NCBI RefSeq assembly: GCF_014904745.1
Contig: NZ_JACZCS010000008.1
Span: forward strand, 1 to 64,000
Source of the DNA: Oricola nitratireducens
Lineage (GTDB): Bacteria; Pseudomonadota; Alphaproteobacteria; Rhizobiales; Rhizobiaceae
Length of the DNA: 64,000 nt
Direction: 5' to 3'
This document shows, one piece after another, positions 23,187 to 33,427 of the stretch. How positions within the stretch are numbered: position 1 is the first letter of the stretch; each line of letters starts with the position of its first letter. The notes under the pieces are model-generated. The model saw only the letters and a program-made list of their open reading frames with translations, was not told the DNA's origin and did not search any database. A program made the translations under genes and the position numbers.

Positions 23187-24353
23187 GTGTACCCGATGGG
23201 CAGCCGCCCCGCTCCCTATGTCTTCTTCGGGAACGATTTCGACTCCAGCACGATGCTGTTCGATGCGCCGCGCGACATCGTGACGGCGCGGAACGGGCCG
23301 GAACTGAGAGACGCCTTCGCGGTCCTCGAACGCGCGCGCCGGGACGGCTATTGGTCCGCCGGATTCGTCGCCTACGAGGCGGGGTCCCATTTCGACGAGG
23401 CGCTTGCGCCGCGCGCGCACGGCAGGGCGATGCGGACACCGCTCCTGTGCTTCGGCCTCTTCGACGGTCCCAAGACCGATCCCGTCGGCGCACGGGACTC
23501 GGGCGACGAAGGCGTCTTCCTTTCCGGACTGCGCTCTGACTGGGACCTCGATACCTATGCGGAGAAATTCGCGGTGCTGCACGGCCATCTTCGGGCGGGC
23601 AATTGCTACCAGGCGAATCTGACATTTCCGATCCGCGGCGAATGGCGGGGCGATGTCCTCGACGCCTTTCACGGGCTGGCGGCGCGGCAGCCTGCGCGGT
23701 ATGGCGCCTGCGTCAATCTCTGCGATCCCTGTCTGGTCTCCCGGTCGCCGGAACTGTTCTTCAAGGTCGATCGCGACGGCTGGATCGAGACCCAGCCGAT
23801 GAAAGGCACGGCGCCGCGGCGGACCGATCCCCGCGCCGACGCGGAGGAAATCCGCAAGCTGAGGGAGGATGCGAAAACGCAGGCCGAGAACCGCATGATC
23901 GTCGACCTGCTGCGCAACGACATCTCGCGGATCTCCGAGGTCGGCACGCTCGACGTGCCGGCGCTGTTCGAGGTCGAGACCTACCCGACCCTGCACCAGA
24001 TGATCAGCCGGGTGCGGGCGAAGCTCCTTCCGGAGACCTCGATCCACGATATTTTCTCGGCGCTGTTTCCCTGCGGATCGATCACCGGTGCGCCGAAGAT
24101 CGCGGCGATGGAGATCCTCGACGACCTGGAAACCGCGCCGCGCGAAGCCTATTGCGGAGCCATCGGCTATATCGCGCCGGGAGGCGAGATGCGCTTCAAT
24201 GTTGCCATCCGCACCATCTCGCTTTTTGCGGACGGCGAGGCCGTCTTCAATGTCGGCGGCGGGATCGTCTTCGATTCGGTCGCGGAGGCGGAATATGAGG
24301 AAGCGTTGCTGAAGGCGCGTTTCGCTGCGGGGGACAGATGGATTTCGCGTTGA
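23187..24353 (+). CDS. pabB: Aminodeoxychorismate synthase component I
   Basis: 388 residues, a compact PabB lacking an extended N-terminal domain. Chorismate-binding motifs are present: QPMKGTAPRR (the Lys of the PIKGT motif), ENRMIVDLLRNDI, PCGSITGAPKIAAMEIL and FNVGGGIVFDS. It converts chorismate with ammonia to 4-amino-4-deoxychorismate on the way to p-aminobenzoate and folate. GTG 23187 is the longest start; ATG 23196 is equally plausible because neither has a strong ribosome site. It overlaps the next gene by 16 bases. Confidence 0.92.
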   Translation: MYPMGSRPAPYVFFGNDFDSSTMLFDAPRDIVTARNGPELRDAFAVLERARRDGYWSAGFVAYEAGSHFDEALAPRAHGRAMRTPLLCFGLFDGPKTDPVGARDSGDEGVFLSGLRSDWDLDTYAEKFAVLHGHLRAGNCYQANLTFPIRGEWRGDVLDAFHGLAARQPARYGACVNLCDPCLVSRSPELFFKVDRDGWIETQPMKGTAPRRTDPRADAEEIRKLREDAKTQAENRMIVDLLRNDISRISEVGTLDVPALFEVETYPTLHQMISRVRAKLLPETSIHDIFSALFPCGSITGAPKIAAMEILDDLETAPREAYCGAIGYIAPGGEMRFNVAIRTISLFADGEAVFNVGGGIVFDSVAEAEYEEALLKARFAAGDRWISR

Positions 24354-24964
24354 TCGAAACCCTGAGACGGGAGCCCGGCGAAGGCTTTATCCGGGGAGAC
24401 CTGCATCTCGACCGGATGGAAGCGTCGGCGGCGGCGCTCGGCTTTGCCTTCGACAGGGCTCGCGTGCTTTTCGAAATGGAGAAGGTCGCGACAGGCGAAA
24501 CGCCGCTTCGCGTGCGCCTGGAACTGGCGCGGAACGGCGACGTGACGGTTGCCGCCGCGCCGTTCGATCCGCAACCTCCCGACACGACGTGGTGGGTTGC
24601 GATCGCGTCGGCGCGGCTGGATTCGCGGGACGCGCTGCTGCGCCACAAGACGACGCGGCGCGACACCTACGCCGCCGCGCGGGCGGAGTTTTCCGGCGCC
24701 GAAGCCGACGAGGTCATTCTGCTCAACGAGGACGGCGCGGCGTGCGAAGGCACGATCACGAACATCTTCGCGCGGTTCGAGCCGAATCGGCCGCTCCTGA
24801 CGCCGCCGGTTTCCTGCGGGCTGCTGCCGGGCGTGCTCAGGAGGACGCTGCTGGAGAGGGGAGCGGCGAGGGAAGCGACGTTGACGCCCGGCGATCTCGC
24901 CGGGGTGTCGGAGCTTTTCTGCGGGAATTCGCTGCGGGGACTGATCCCCGCAGCGCTGATCTGA
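24338..24964 (+). CDS. pabC: Class IV aminotransferase, probable 4-amino-4-deoxychorismate lyase
   Basis: 208 residues, short for the family but complete in motifs: LIETLRREPGEGF at the start, LRHKTTRRDTYAAAR with the PLP-binding Lys, ADEVILLNEDGAACEGTITNIF, and GLLPGVLRRTLLERG. With pabB directly upstream and overlapping, the natural role is cleavage of aminodeoxychorismate to p-aminobenzoate plus pyruvate. It stops 3 bases from the convergent ilvD stop. Confidence 0.88.
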   Translation: MDFALIETLRREPGEGFIRGDLHLDRMEASAAALGFAFDRARVLFEMEKVATGETPLRVRLELARNGDVTVAAAPFDPQPPDTTWWVAIASARLDSRDALLRHKTTRRDTYAAARAEFSGAEADEVILLNEDGAACEGTITNIFARFEPNRPLLTPPVSCGLLPGVLRRTLLERGAAREATLTPGDLAGVSELFCGNSLRGLIPAALI

Positions 24965-24967
24965 GCC

Positions 24968-26803
24968 TTATTCCGGCAGGATGCGCACCGCGCCCTTGTC
25001 GGCGGAGGCGGCGAAGGCCGCATAGGCCTTCAGCGCGGTCGAGACATTGCGCTTGCGCGGGCCGGAAGGTTTCCAGCCGGCGGCATCCTGTTCGGCGCGG
25101 CGCTTTGCCAGTTCGGCATCGTCCACGGCAAGGTTGATCGTGCGGTTCGGGATGTCGATCTCGATCCTGTCGCCGGCCCTGACGAGGCCGATGGCGCCGC
25201 CATTGGCCGCCTCGGGCGAGGCGTGGCCGATGGAGAGACCCGAGGTCCCGCCGGAGAAACGGCCGTCGGTGATCAGCGCGCAGTCCTTTCCGAGGCCCTT
25301 CGACTTCAGATAGCTGGTCGGATAGAGCATTTCCTGCATGCCCGGTCCGCCCTTGGGGCCCTCGTAGCGGATGACGACGACGTCGCCGGCCTTGACCTCG
25401 TTGCCGAGGATGCCCTTGACCGCCGCGTCCTGGCTTTCGAAAACCACAGCCGGGCCGGAGAATTTCAGGATCGACTCGTCGACGCCGGCGGTCTTCACGA
25501 TGCAGCCGTCGAGCGCGATGTTGCCATAGAGCACGGCAAGGCCGCCATCCTTCGAGAACGGATTCTCGACCGAGCGGATGACACCCTTTTCGCTGTCGGT
25601 GTCGAGTTCGCCCCAGCGTGACGACTGGCTGAAGGCGACCTGGGTCGGCACGCCGCCGGGCGCGGCCTTGAAGAATTCGCGCACCGATTCCGAGTTGGTG
25701 CGGGTGATGTCCCACCGGTCGATGGCGTCGCCCAAGGTGGCTGCGTGCACGGTCGGGCAATCGCGATGGATCAGGCCGCCGCGCTCGAGCTCACCGAGAA
25801 TGCGCATGATACCGCCCGCGCGGTGGACGTCCTCCATGTGCACGTCGCTCTTGGCGGGCGCCACCTTCGAGAGGCACGGCACCCGGCGCGACAGCCGGTC
25901 GATGTCGTCCAGGGTGAAATCGATTTCGCCCTCATATGCGGCCGCGAGGATATGCAGCACCGTGTTGGTCGAACCGCCCATGGCGATGTCGAGCGACATG
26001 GCGTTCTCGAACGCTTCCTTCGAGGCGACATTGCGCGGCAGGACGCTTTCGTCCTCCTGCTCGTAGTAGCGCCGCGCCAGATCGACGATCTGGTGTCCGG
26101 CCTCGACGAAGAGGCGCTTGCGGTCGGAATGGGTGGCCAGCGTCGAGCCGTTACCGGGCAGGGACAGGCCGAGCGCCTCGGTCAGGCAGTTCATCGAGTT
26201 GGCCGTGAACATGCCGGAGCAGGAACCGCAGGTCGGGCAGGCGGACCGCTCGATCGCCTGCACTTCCGCATCCGTGACCTTGTCGTCGGCGGCGGCGACC
26301 ATGGCGTCGATCAGGTCGAGCGCCTGGGTCTTGCCGTTCAGAACCACCTTGCCGGCCTCCATCGGACCGCCGGACACGAAGATCGCCGGGATGTTGAGGC
26401 GCAACGCGGCATTCAGCATGCCGGGCGTGATCTTGTCGCAGTTGGAGATGCAGACCATGGCGTCGGCGCAGTGCGCGTTGACCATGTATTCGACCGAGTC
26501 GGCGATGATCTCGCGTGACGGCAGCGAATAGAGCATGCCGTCATGGCCCATGGCGATGCCATCATCGACCGCGATGGTGTTGAATTCCTTGGCGACGCCG
26601 CCGGCGGCCTCGATCTCGCGGGCCACCAGCTGGCCCATGTCCTTCAGGTGAACATGGCCCGGCACGAACTGGGTGAAGGAATTGACCACCGCGATGATCG
26701 GCTTGCCGAAATCGCCGTCCTTCATGCCGGTGGCGCGCCAGAGGCCACGGGCGCCGGCCATGTTGCGGCCATGAGTGGTGGTGCGGGAACGATAGGCGGG
26801 CAT
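24968..26803 (-). CDS. ilvD: Dihydroxy-acid dehydratase
   Basis: 611 residues, the usual size. It starts [20 protein letters not shown], the standard N-terminus. Fe-S cysteines lie in [11 protein letters not shown] and [15 protein letters not shown]. It dehydrates dihydroxy-isovalerate and dihydroxy-methylvalerate in valine, leucine and isoleucine synthesis. ATG 26803 has AGGA about 8 bases upstream and was preferred to an ATG 7 codons earlier. Confidence 0.97.
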   Translation of the reverse strand: MPAYRSRTTTHGRNMAGARGLWRATGMKDGDFGKPIIAVVNSFTQFVPGHVHLKDMGQLVAREIEAAGGVAKEFNTIAVDDGIAMGHDGMLYSLPSREIIADSVEYMVNAHCADAMVCISNCDKITPGMLNAALRLNIPAIFVSGGPMEAGKVVLNGKTQALDLIDAMVAAADDKVTDAEVQAIERSACPTCGSCSGMFTANSMNCLTEALGLSLPGNGSTLATHSDRKRLFVEAGHQIVDLARRYYEQEDESVLPRNVASKEAFENAMSLDIAMGGSTNTVLHILAAAYEGEIDFTLDDIDRLSRRVPCLSKVAPAKSDVHMEDVHRAGGIMRILGELERGGLIHRDCPTVHAATLGDAIDRWDITRTNSESVREFFKAAPGGVPTQVAFSQSSRWGELDTDSEKGVIRSVENPFSKDGGLAVLYGNIALDGCIVKTAGVDESILKFSGPAVVFESQDAAVKGILGNEVKAGDVVVIRYEGPKGGPGMQEMLYPTSYLKSKGLGKDCALITDGRFSGGTSGLSIGHASPEAANGGAIGLVRAGDRIEIDIPNRTINLAVDDAELAKRRAEQDAAGWKPSGPRKRNVSTALKAYAAFAASADKGAVRILPE

Positions 26804-26992
26804 GTCGAAATCCTGTTCTTGCAATTCCTCGTGCGGGGCAAATAGCGCGGATTTGCCGCGACAGAAAGGGATTCATTGCGCAATCCGCGGCGCAACGGCA
26901 CATTGCCGGGTGCGTTTTTCCTTTATTGTGACAGTCGCGTGTGATTTAGCGGCACCCATCGACAGGGTCAGAGTACGGGGAGCCTATCCGAA

Positions 26993-28444
26993 ATGGCGAA
27001 AGAGAAATGGCCGGTATACGGCGAAATCACCGGTCCAATCGTGATGATCGGTTTCGGCTCGATCGGCCGTGGCACGCTGCCGCTCATCGAGCGGCATTTC
27101 TCCTATGACAAGGACCGGTTCATCGTCATCGAACCGCGCGGCGACGAAACCCTGAACGGACTGATGGAAGAACACGGGCTCCGGCATGTCCAGGCGGCGT
27201 TGACCGAGGAAAACTACAAGGACATCCTGAAGCCGCTTCTCACCGAAGGCGGCGGTCAGGGGTTCTGCGTCAACCTCTCCGTCGACACGTCCTCGCTCGA
27301 CATCATGAAATACTGCCGCGAACTCGGCGCGCTCTATATCGACACCGTCGTCGAGCCGTGGCTCGGCTTCTATTTCGACGAGAAGGCCGACAATTCGACG
27401 CGCACCAACTACGCGCTGCGCGAAACCGTGCGCAAGGAGAAGTGCAAGCATCCGGGCGGCACGACCGCGGTCTCGTGCTGCGGCGCCAATCCGGGCATGG
27501 TCTCCTGGTTCGTCAAGCAGGCATTGGTCAATCTTGCGCGCGATATCGGCCTCGACTTCACCGAGCCGAAAACGGACGACCGCGAGGGCTGGGCGAAGCT
27601 GATGAAGAAGGCCGGGGTCAAGGGCATCCACATCGCCGAGCGCGACACGCAGCGTTCCAAGACGCCGAAGGAGCCGGACGAGTTTTCCAACACCTGGTCG
27701 GTGGAGGGCTTCATCGCCGAGGGACTGCAGCCGGCCGAACTCGGCTGGGGCACGCATGAGGACTGGAAGCCGAAAAACGCGCACAAGCACAAGAAGGGCT
27801 GCAAGGCCGCGATCTGGCTCGACCAGCCGGGCGCGTCGACCCGGGTGCGGACATGGTGCCCGACGCCCGGCGCCCAGTACGGCTTCCTCGTCACCCACAA
27901 CGAGGCAATCTCGATCTCGGATTTCTTCACGGCGCATAACCGGAAGGGCGAGGTGACCTTCCGTCCGACCTGCCACTACGCCTATCACCCGTGTAACAAC
28001 GCCGTCTTGTCGCTGCACGAGATGTTCGGCCAGGCCGGAAAACCGCAGTCGCAGTTCAACGTCATGGACGAGAACGAACTCTATGACGGCATCGACGAAC
28101 TGGGCGTGCTGCTCTACGGCCACAAGAAGAATGCCTACTGGTACGGATCGCAGCTCTCGGTGGAGGAAACCCGCAAGCTCGCGCCGTATCAGAACGCGAC
28201 CGGCTTGCAGGTGACGTCGGCCGTGCTCGCCGGCATGGTGTGGGCACTCGAAAATCCCGAGGCCGGCATCGTCGAAACCGACGAGATGGACTACAAGCGC
28301 TGCCTGGAAGTGCAGACGCCCTATCTCGGGCCGGTCAAGGGTTACTACACGGACTGGACGCCGCTTTCGGACCGGCCGGGGCTGTTTCCCGAAGATGTCG
28401 ACAAAGGCGATCCGTGGCAGTTCCGCAACGTACTTGTGCATTGA
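26993..28444 (+). CDS. hss: Homospermidine synthase
   Basis: 483 residues. It begins with an NAD-binding Rossmann motif (VMIGFGSIGRGTLPLIERHF), then VIEPRGDE, YIDTVVEPW and TAVSCCGANPGMVSWFVKQA, all typical of bacterial homospermidine synthase (saccharopine-dehydrogenase-like). It makes sym-homospermidine from putrescine, the characteristic polyamine of many rhizobia and relatives. GGGGAG lies about 10 bases before the ATG. The gene is monocistronic between ilvD (divergent) and a lipoprotein gene. Confidence 0.95.
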   Translation: MAKEKWPVYGEITGPIVMIGFGSIGRGTLPLIERHFSYDKDRFIVIEPRGDETLNGLMEEHGLRHVQAALTEENYKDILKPLLTEGGGQGFCVNLSVDTSSLDIMKYCRELGALYIDTVVEPWLGFYFDEKADNSTRTNYALRETVRKEKCKHPGGTTAVSCCGANPGMVSWFVKQALVNLARDIGLDFTEPKTDDREGWAKLMKKAGVKGIHIAERDTQRSKTPKEPDEFSNTWSVEGFIAEGLQPAELGWGTHEDWKPKNAHKHKKGCKAAIWLDQPGASTRVRTWCPTPGAQYGFLVTHNEAISISDFFTAHNRKGEVTFRPTCHYAYHPCNNAVLSLHEMFGQAGKPQSQFNVMDENELYDGIDELGVLLYGHKKNAYWYGSQLSVEETRKLAPYQNATGLQVTSAVLAGMVWALENPEAGIVETDEMDYKRCLEVQTPYLGPVKGYYTDWTPLSDRPGLFPEDVDKGDPWQFRNVLVH

Positions 28445-28562
28445 CGGAACAAACGCGGAGATGGCGCGTTGAAAGGCAATATGACTTCAACCTATTCAGA
28501 AAGTGTCGTAAATTGGCACAGCTGATATTCGCTCAAACTTATTCTTGCCCAGGGGTAACCGC

Positions 28563-28958
28563 ATGACTTTCCGTTCAAACGCCAAAATCGCCGCGCTCGG
28601 CGCCAGCTTCGTCGCGCTCGCAGCGCTGGGCGGATGCGTCATGGATGCACCCGGGCCGGGATATAACTATTCCGCGCGTTCGGGCGCCGTCGAAGGCAAC
28701 TGGAGCGATACCGGAGGCGTCGCCACATCGAGTTTCACGAACGGCGTCTTCACCACATTCGCCAACGACACGGGCAACCGGCTCGCCGAGGGCAGCTATC
28801 GCTATGTCGATTCGCGCAGCATCGAGATCGATTTCACCTCGCTGGTGCGCCAGCAGCAGGTGCGCGCGAACTGCATCGTCGTCAATCCGAGCCAGATGAA
28901 CTGCACCAACGACGCCGGTTCGCAGTTCACGCTGGTGCGCCGCGGCGCCATCGGCTGA
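28563..28958 (+). CDS. Omp10-like outer membrane lipoprotein
   Basis: 131 residues. It is a lipoprotein: signal peptide with lipobox LGGC and lipidated Cys25. The mature part contains VEGNWSDTGGVATSSFTNGVF and SFTNGVFTTFANDTGNRLAE, resembling the Brucella Omp10 lipoprotein and its rhizobial relatives, which form a small beta-structured domain. Two further Cys (RANCIVV and QMNCTND) may form a disulfide. An AGGGG site precedes the ATG at 28563. Confidence 0.82.
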   Translation: MTFRSNAKIAALGASFVALAALGGCVMDAPGPGYNYSARSGAVEGNWSDTGGVATSSFTNGVFTTFANDTGNRLAEGSYRYVDSRSIEIDFTSLVRQQQVRANCIVVNPSQMNCTNDAGSQFTLVRRGAIG

Positions 28959-29153
28959 CGCGCCCTTCCGGGCAACATCCTGCCGTTTCTCCAAGGCTTT
29001 GGCGTTTCGTTGTGAAAGCGCCTTGCCAAGCGCCGCGCACAATGGAAACATCGTCGCAGCGGCCGCTTTCGCATGTTCGTCACGCGACAATGCGATGAGC
29101 GGGCCATGCGGCGTTCCACGACCCCGGCGCGCCGGTCAATGAGGGAGAACACA

Positions 29154-31118
29154 ATGAAACGATTGCTGAAACTCGCCGCTTTGAGCGTGTCGGTTCTTGC
29201 GGTCGGCACGGCAACCGCCAGCGCCGACTACACGCTGAACATCCTGCACATGAACGACTTCCACTCGCGCATCGAATCGATCAACAAATACGATTCGACC
29301 TGCGGCGCGGAGGACGAGACCGAAGGCAAATGCTTCGGCGGCGTCGCCCGGATGGTCACCGCCGTGGCGGATGCCCGCAAGCGGCTCGACGGCCAGAACG
29401 TGCTGTTCCTGAACGCCGGCGACAACTTCCAGGGATCGCTTTTCTACACGACCTACAAGGGCGCGGCCGAAGCCGAGTTCCTCAACAAGATGGCCGTCGA
29501 CGTGATGACCGTGGGCAACCACGAGTTCGACGACGGCGAACCGGGTCTCGCCACGTTCCTCGACAAGGTCGAATTCCCGGTCGTGTCGGCCAATATTCTC
29601 GCCAGCTACAAGTCGGCGCTCGGCGACCGCATCAAGCCCTATGTGATCCTGGAGCGCGGCGGCGAAAAGATCGGCATCGTCGGCGCGGTGGCCAATGACA
29701 CCGACGAATTGTCGTCGCCGGGCGAAAACGTGGTGATCGCCGAAGACGTCGCCTCGATCACCGCCGCGGTCAACGACCTCGTCGGCCAGGGCATCAACAA
29801 GATCATTGCGCTGACCCATGTCGGCTATCCGCGCGACCTCGAAGCCATCGCCAAGATCCCGGGCGTCGACGTGGTCGTCGGCGGTCACAGCCACACGCTG
29901 CTGTCGAACACCGACGAAAAGGCACTCGGGCCCTATCCGACCTGGGTCGACAATCCGGTCGGCTACAAGGTGCCGGTCGTCCAGGCCTACGCCTATTCGA
30001 AATATCTCGGCGATGTCGTGGTGACTTTCTCCGATATCGGCCTGGTCAAGGAAGCCTCGGGCGATCCGATCCTGCTCGACGCATCGGTGACGCCCGACGA
30101 GGCGACGCTGGCGCGCGTCAAGGAACTGGGCGCTCCGATCGAGGAACTGAAGAACAAGGTGATCGGCGAGACCGCCGACGCGATCGAGGGCAGCCGCGAA
30201 GTCTGCCGCGCGATGGAATGCTCGATGGGCAATCTCGTCGCCGACGCGATGCTCGACCGGACGAAGGACCAGGGCATCCAGATCGCGATCCAGAACGGCG
30301 GCGGTTTGCGCGCCTCCATCGACGCCGGCGAGGTGACGATGGGCGAAGTGCTGACGGTGCTGCCGTTCCAGAACACGGTGGCGACGTTCCAGTTGAAGGG
30401 GGCCGACGTCGTCGCGGCGCTCGAAAACGGCGTCAGCCAGATCGCCGACGGGGCAGGCCGCTTCCCGCAGGTCGCAGGCCTGAAATTCACCTTCGACGAG
30501 AATGCGGAACCCGGCTCGCGGGTTTCCAACGTCATGGTCGCGGACGGCAGCGGCGGCTTCGCGCCGATCGATCCGGATGCCACCTACGGCGTCGTTTCCA
30601 ACAACTTCATGCGCGCGGGCGGCGACGGCTATTCCGTCTTCAAGACCGAGGGCATGAAAGCCTATGACTTCGGTCCGGGGCTCGAAGAGGTGGTCGCGAC
30701 CTATATCGCCGACCACAGCCCGTACAAGCCCTATACGGACGGCCGCATCCAGTCCGCCGCCATGGAGGAAAAGCCCGCCATGGAAGAGAAACCGGCGATG
30801 GAAGAAAAGCCCGCTATGGAAGAAAAGCCGGCCATGGAGCCCGAGGTGAAGATCGAGGTGCCACAGACCGGGCTTTCCGCCGGTTCGCTTTCCACGGAAG
30901 GGCCGATGGTGCCCGCGCCCGAAGGCATGGAAATGAAAAAGGCCGATGGCGAGATGATGGAAGCCAGGAAGCACGTCATCGTTTCCGGCGACAACTTCTG
31001 GAATCTCGCCAAGAAATATTACGGCGATGCGACGATGTGGAGGAAGATCGACGAAGCCAATCCGGGCATGCGCAAGCGCGGCCTGAAAATCGGAACCGAA
31101 CTGACCATTCCGAACTGA
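29154..31118 (+). CDS. Periplasmic 5'-nucleotidase/UshA-type phosphohydrolase fused to LysM
   Basis: 654 residues. A signal peptide (1-23) leads into a calcineurin-like phosphatase domain with the metal motifs ILHMNDFHSR, NAGDNFQG, TVGNHEFDDG and GGHSHT, then the 5'-nucleotidase C-terminal domain with NGGGLRASIDAGEVT. A linker holds four copies of a six-residue MEEKPA repeat. A C-terminal LysM (about 607-654, ending TELTIPN) should anchor it to peptidoglycan. The likely role is hydrolysis of nucleotides or sugar nucleotides in the periplasm. The LysM fusion is uncommon. GGGAG precedes ATG 29154. Confidence 0.9.
   Translation: MKRLLKLAALSVSVLAVGTATASADYTLNILHMNDFHSRIESINKYDSTCGAEDETEGKCFGGVARMVTAVADARKRLDGQNVLFLNAGDNFQGSLFYTTYKGAAEAEFLNKMAVDVMTVGNHEFDDGEPGLATFLDKVEFPVVSANILASYKSALGDRIKPYVILERGGEKIGIVGAVANDTDELSSPGENVVIAEDVASITAAVNDLVGQGINKIIALTHVGYPRDLEAIAKIPGVDVVVGGHSHTLLSNTDEKALGPYPTWVDNPVGYKVPVVQAYAYSKYLGDVVVTFSDIGLVKEASGDPILLDASVTPDEATLARVKELGAPIEELKNKVIGETADAIEGSREVCRAMECSMGNLVADAMLDRTKDQGIQIAIQNGGGLRASIDAGEVTMGEVLTVLPFQNTVATFQLKGADVVAALENGVSQIADGAGRFPQVAGLKFTFDENAEPGSRVSNVMVADGSGGFAPIDPDATYGVVSNNFMRAGGDGYSVFKTEGMKAYDFGPGLEEVVATYIADHSPYKPYTDGRIQSAAMEEKPAMEEKPAMEEKPAMEEKPAMEPEVKIEVPQTGLSAGSLSTEGPMVPAPEGMEMKKADGEMMEARKHVIVSGDNFWNLAKKYYGDATMWRKIDEANPGMRKRGLKIGTELTIPN
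30762..30833 (+). repeat. In-frame 18-bp tandem repeat, four units (MEEKPA)
   Basis: Four successive 18-base units within the nucleotidase-LysM gene each encode MEEKPA and differ at synonymous positions. They form a charged, flexible linker whose copy number could vary between strains. Confidence 0.9.
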
Positions 31119-31141
31119 GGACGGCATTTTCGAAACCACGA

Positions 31142-31170
31142 GGGCGCGGGCAACAACCCGCGCCCTTTTT
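31142..31170 (+). terminator. Rho-independent terminator after the nucleotidase gene
   Basis: A 9-bp GC stem GGGCGCGGG/CCCGCGCCC with a 6-base loop is followed by TTTTT at 31166-31170. It separates the nucleotidase transcript from hemH. Confidence 0.9.
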
Positions 31171-31255
31171 CGTTCCGGCGGAGGGCAATGCGTCGCCATC
31201 CGGCATTGAATTTGCGGCGTTTGCGGCTAGGTTCCACCGCCAAAGGAACGAGACG

Positions 31256-32320
31256 ATGAACATCACGACCAAGATCGACCGCGACGAGGCGAGGGCGGTG
31301 GGACCGCTGCCGCCGGACCACCCGCCGGTGAAGATCCAGAAGATCGGCGTCCTGCTGGTCAATCTCGGCACGCCGGACGCGACCGACACCAAGTCGATGC
31401 GGCGCTATCTGAAGGAGTTCCTGACCGACAAGCGGGTGATCGAGTGGCCGAAGCCGGTCTGGTATCCGATCCTGTTCGGCATCGTGCTCAGAACCCGTCC
31501 GGGCAAGGTCGGCAAGGCCTATGAGACGATCTGGAACAAGGAGCTCGACGAGAGCTATCTGCGCACCTACACGCGGTCGCAGGCCGAAAAGCTGGGCGCG
31601 GCGCTTGAAGGACATCCCGAGGTGATCACCGACTGGGGGATGCGCTACGGTAATCCGTCGATCGATTCCCGCATCACGGCGCTGCGCGAGCAGGGCTGCG
31701 ACCGCATTCTCGTCTTCCCGCTCTACCCGCAATATTCGGCGGCGACGACGGCAACCGTGAACGACAAGGTGTTCGAATCGCTGATGGCGACGCGGTTCAT
31801 GCCGGCGGTGCGCACGGTTCCGGCCTATCACGACGAGCCGGTCTATATCGAGGCGCTGGCGCGCTCCATCGAGCAGCATCTGGCGACGATCGATTTCGAG
31901 CCGGAGAAGGTCATCGCGTCCTATCACGGCATTCCGCAGAGCTATTTCAAGCGCGGCGACCCGTATCATTGCCATTGCCAGAAGACGTCGCGCCTGCTCG
32001 AGCAGCGGCTCGGCTGGGAAAAGGGGCGATTGCTGACCTGCTTCCAGTCGCGGTTCGGGCCGGAGGAATGGCTGCAGCCCTATACGGACAAGACGATAGA
32101 GGAACTGGCGAAGGACGGCGTGAAATCGCTTGCCGTGTTCAATCCCGGTTTCGTGTCGGATTGCCTGGAGACGCTGGAGGAGATCGCCGTCGAAGGCGGC
32201 GAGATCTTCCACGAACATGGCGGCAAGAACTTCACCCACATCCCGTGCCTGAACGATTCCGACGAGGGCATGGCGGTGATCGAGGCGATGGTGCGGCGGG
32301 AACTGCAGGGCTGGATTTAG
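31256..32320 (+). CDS. hemH: Ferrochelatase
   Basis: 354 residues. Family motifs: GVLLVNLGTPD, YPQYSAATTATVND, VIASYHGIPQSYFKRGDPYH (with the catalytic His and metal region) and FNPGFVSDCLETLEEI. It inserts Fe2+ into protoporphyrin IX at the membrane, the last step of haem synthesis. ATG 31256 has an AGGA about 8 bases upstream; the ORF extending to 31037 would run through the preceding terminator and was rejected. Confidence 0.96.
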   Translation: MNITTKIDRDEARAVGPLPPDHPPVKIQKIGVLLVNLGTPDATDTKSMRRYLKEFLTDKRVIEWPKPVWYPILFGIVLRTRPGKVGKAYETIWNKELDESYLRTYTRSQAEKLGAALEGHPEVITDWGMRYGNPSIDSRITALREQGCDRILVFPLYPQYSAATTATVNDKVFESLMATRFMPAVRTVPAYHDEPVYIEALARSIEQHLATIDFEPEKVIASYHGIPQSYFKRGDPYHCHCQKTSRLLEQRLGWEKGRLLTCFQSRFGPEEWLQPYTDKTIEELAKDGVKSLAVFNPGFVSDCLETLEEIAVEGGEIFHEHGGKNFTHIPCLNDSDEGMAVIEAMVRRELQGWI

Positions 32321-32415
32321 GCGTCCGCATTCAAGCCGATATCGTAATCACCGGTTTACGTCCCCATATTAAAGACAAGATGACGTAATGCCGCTTGCGG
32401 CGTCTGGAGGGCTTG

Positions 32416-33411
32416 ATGTTCGGTGGTCTCGATATTGCCATTGCGGTTTTTGCCGCGCTTGTTGTCATCCTGCTGTTTGCGGCGATCAAGACCGTGCCGC
32501 AGGGATTTGCCTATACGGTCGAGCGGTTCGGGAAATATACCCGTACGCTGGATCCCGGTCTCAACATCATCGTTCCGTTCTTCGACCGCATCGGTTCGAA
32601 GATGAACATGATGGAACAGGTGCTCGATGTTCCGACACAGGTCGTGATCACGCGCGACAACGCGTCCGTCGAGGCGGATGGCGTCTGCTTCTACCAGGTG
32701 ATGAACGCGCCGAAGGCGGCCTATCAGGTCTCCGGACTCGAAAACGCCATCCTCAACCTGACGATGACCAATATCCGCTCCGTGATGGGCTCGATGGATC
32801 TCGACGAATTGCTGTCGAACCGCGACGCGATCAACACGCGGCTGTTGCGCGTCGTCGACGAGGCCGGCAGTCCGTGGGGCATCAAGATCACCCGTATCGA
32901 GATCAAGGACATCAATCCGCCATCCGACCTGATCGAATCAATGGGCCGGCAGATGAAGGCCGAACGCGACAAGCGCGCCGAGATTCTCGAGGCCGAAGGC
33001 GCGCGGCAGGCGCAGATCCTGCGCGCCGAAGGCATGAAGCAGGCGGCGATCCTGCAGGCGGAAGGCGAGCGCGAAGCGGCCTATCGCGAGGCGGAGGCGC
33101 GCGAACGTCTCGCCGAAGCCGAAGCCAACGCGACGCGCTCGGTCTCCGAGGCGATCGCCGACGGCTCGACCCAGGCGATCAACTATTTCGTCGCGCAGAA
33201 ATATACCGAGGCGTTGCAGGCGATCGGCTCCGCGCCGAACCAGAAGATAGTGCTGATGCCGATGGAAGCCGCGTCGCTGATCGGATCGCTCGGCGGGATC
33301 GGCGCGATCGCCAGGGAAGTGTTCGGCGACAATGCGGAACCGGCAACCCAGAGCCGCAGCCGCACGGTGCCCGCCACGCGCCAGCCGCCGCCCGTGGGCG
33401 ACCGGTCGTAA
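32416..33411 (+). CDS. SPFH/band 7 membrane protein, QmcA-like stomatin
   Basis: 331 residues. One N-terminal membrane helix (about 3-25) precedes an SPFH domain with [20 protein letters not shown], then a coiled-coil rich in Glu/Ala repeats ([20 protein letters not shown]) and a short proline-rich tail. Such proteins oligomerise into microdomain scaffolds and work with NfeD proteins, as the next gene confirms. ATG 32416 has GGAGGG 4 bases upstream; an ATG at 32395 would add 7 residues. Confidence 0.93.
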   Translation: MFGGLDIAIAVFAALVVILLFAAIKTVPQGFAYTVERFGKYTRTLDPGLNIIVPFFDRIGSKMNMMEQVLDVPTQVVITRDNASVEADGVCFYQVMNAPKAAYQVSGLENAILNLTMTNIRSVMGSMDLDELLSNRDAINTRLLRVVDEAGSPWGIKITRIEIKDINPPSDLIESMGRQMKAERDKRAEILEAEGARQAQILRAEGMKQAAILQAEGEREAAYREAEARERLAEAEANATRSVSEAIADGSTQAINYFVAQKYTEALQAIGSAPNQKIVLMPMEAASLIGSLGGIGAIAREVFGDNAEPATQSRSRTVPATRQPPPVGDRS

Positions 33412-33427
33412 GGCGCGGAGAGCGGAC

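Noticed and set aside
30762-30833. CRISPR-like tandem repeat
   Set aside because: The 18-bp units are contiguous without spacers, in frame, and encode a linker.
29136-31199. 687-codon minus-strand frame opposite the nucleotidase-LysM gene
   Set aside because: Shadow frame with His/Asp/Arg-rich composition and no motif; the plus-strand product is well supported.
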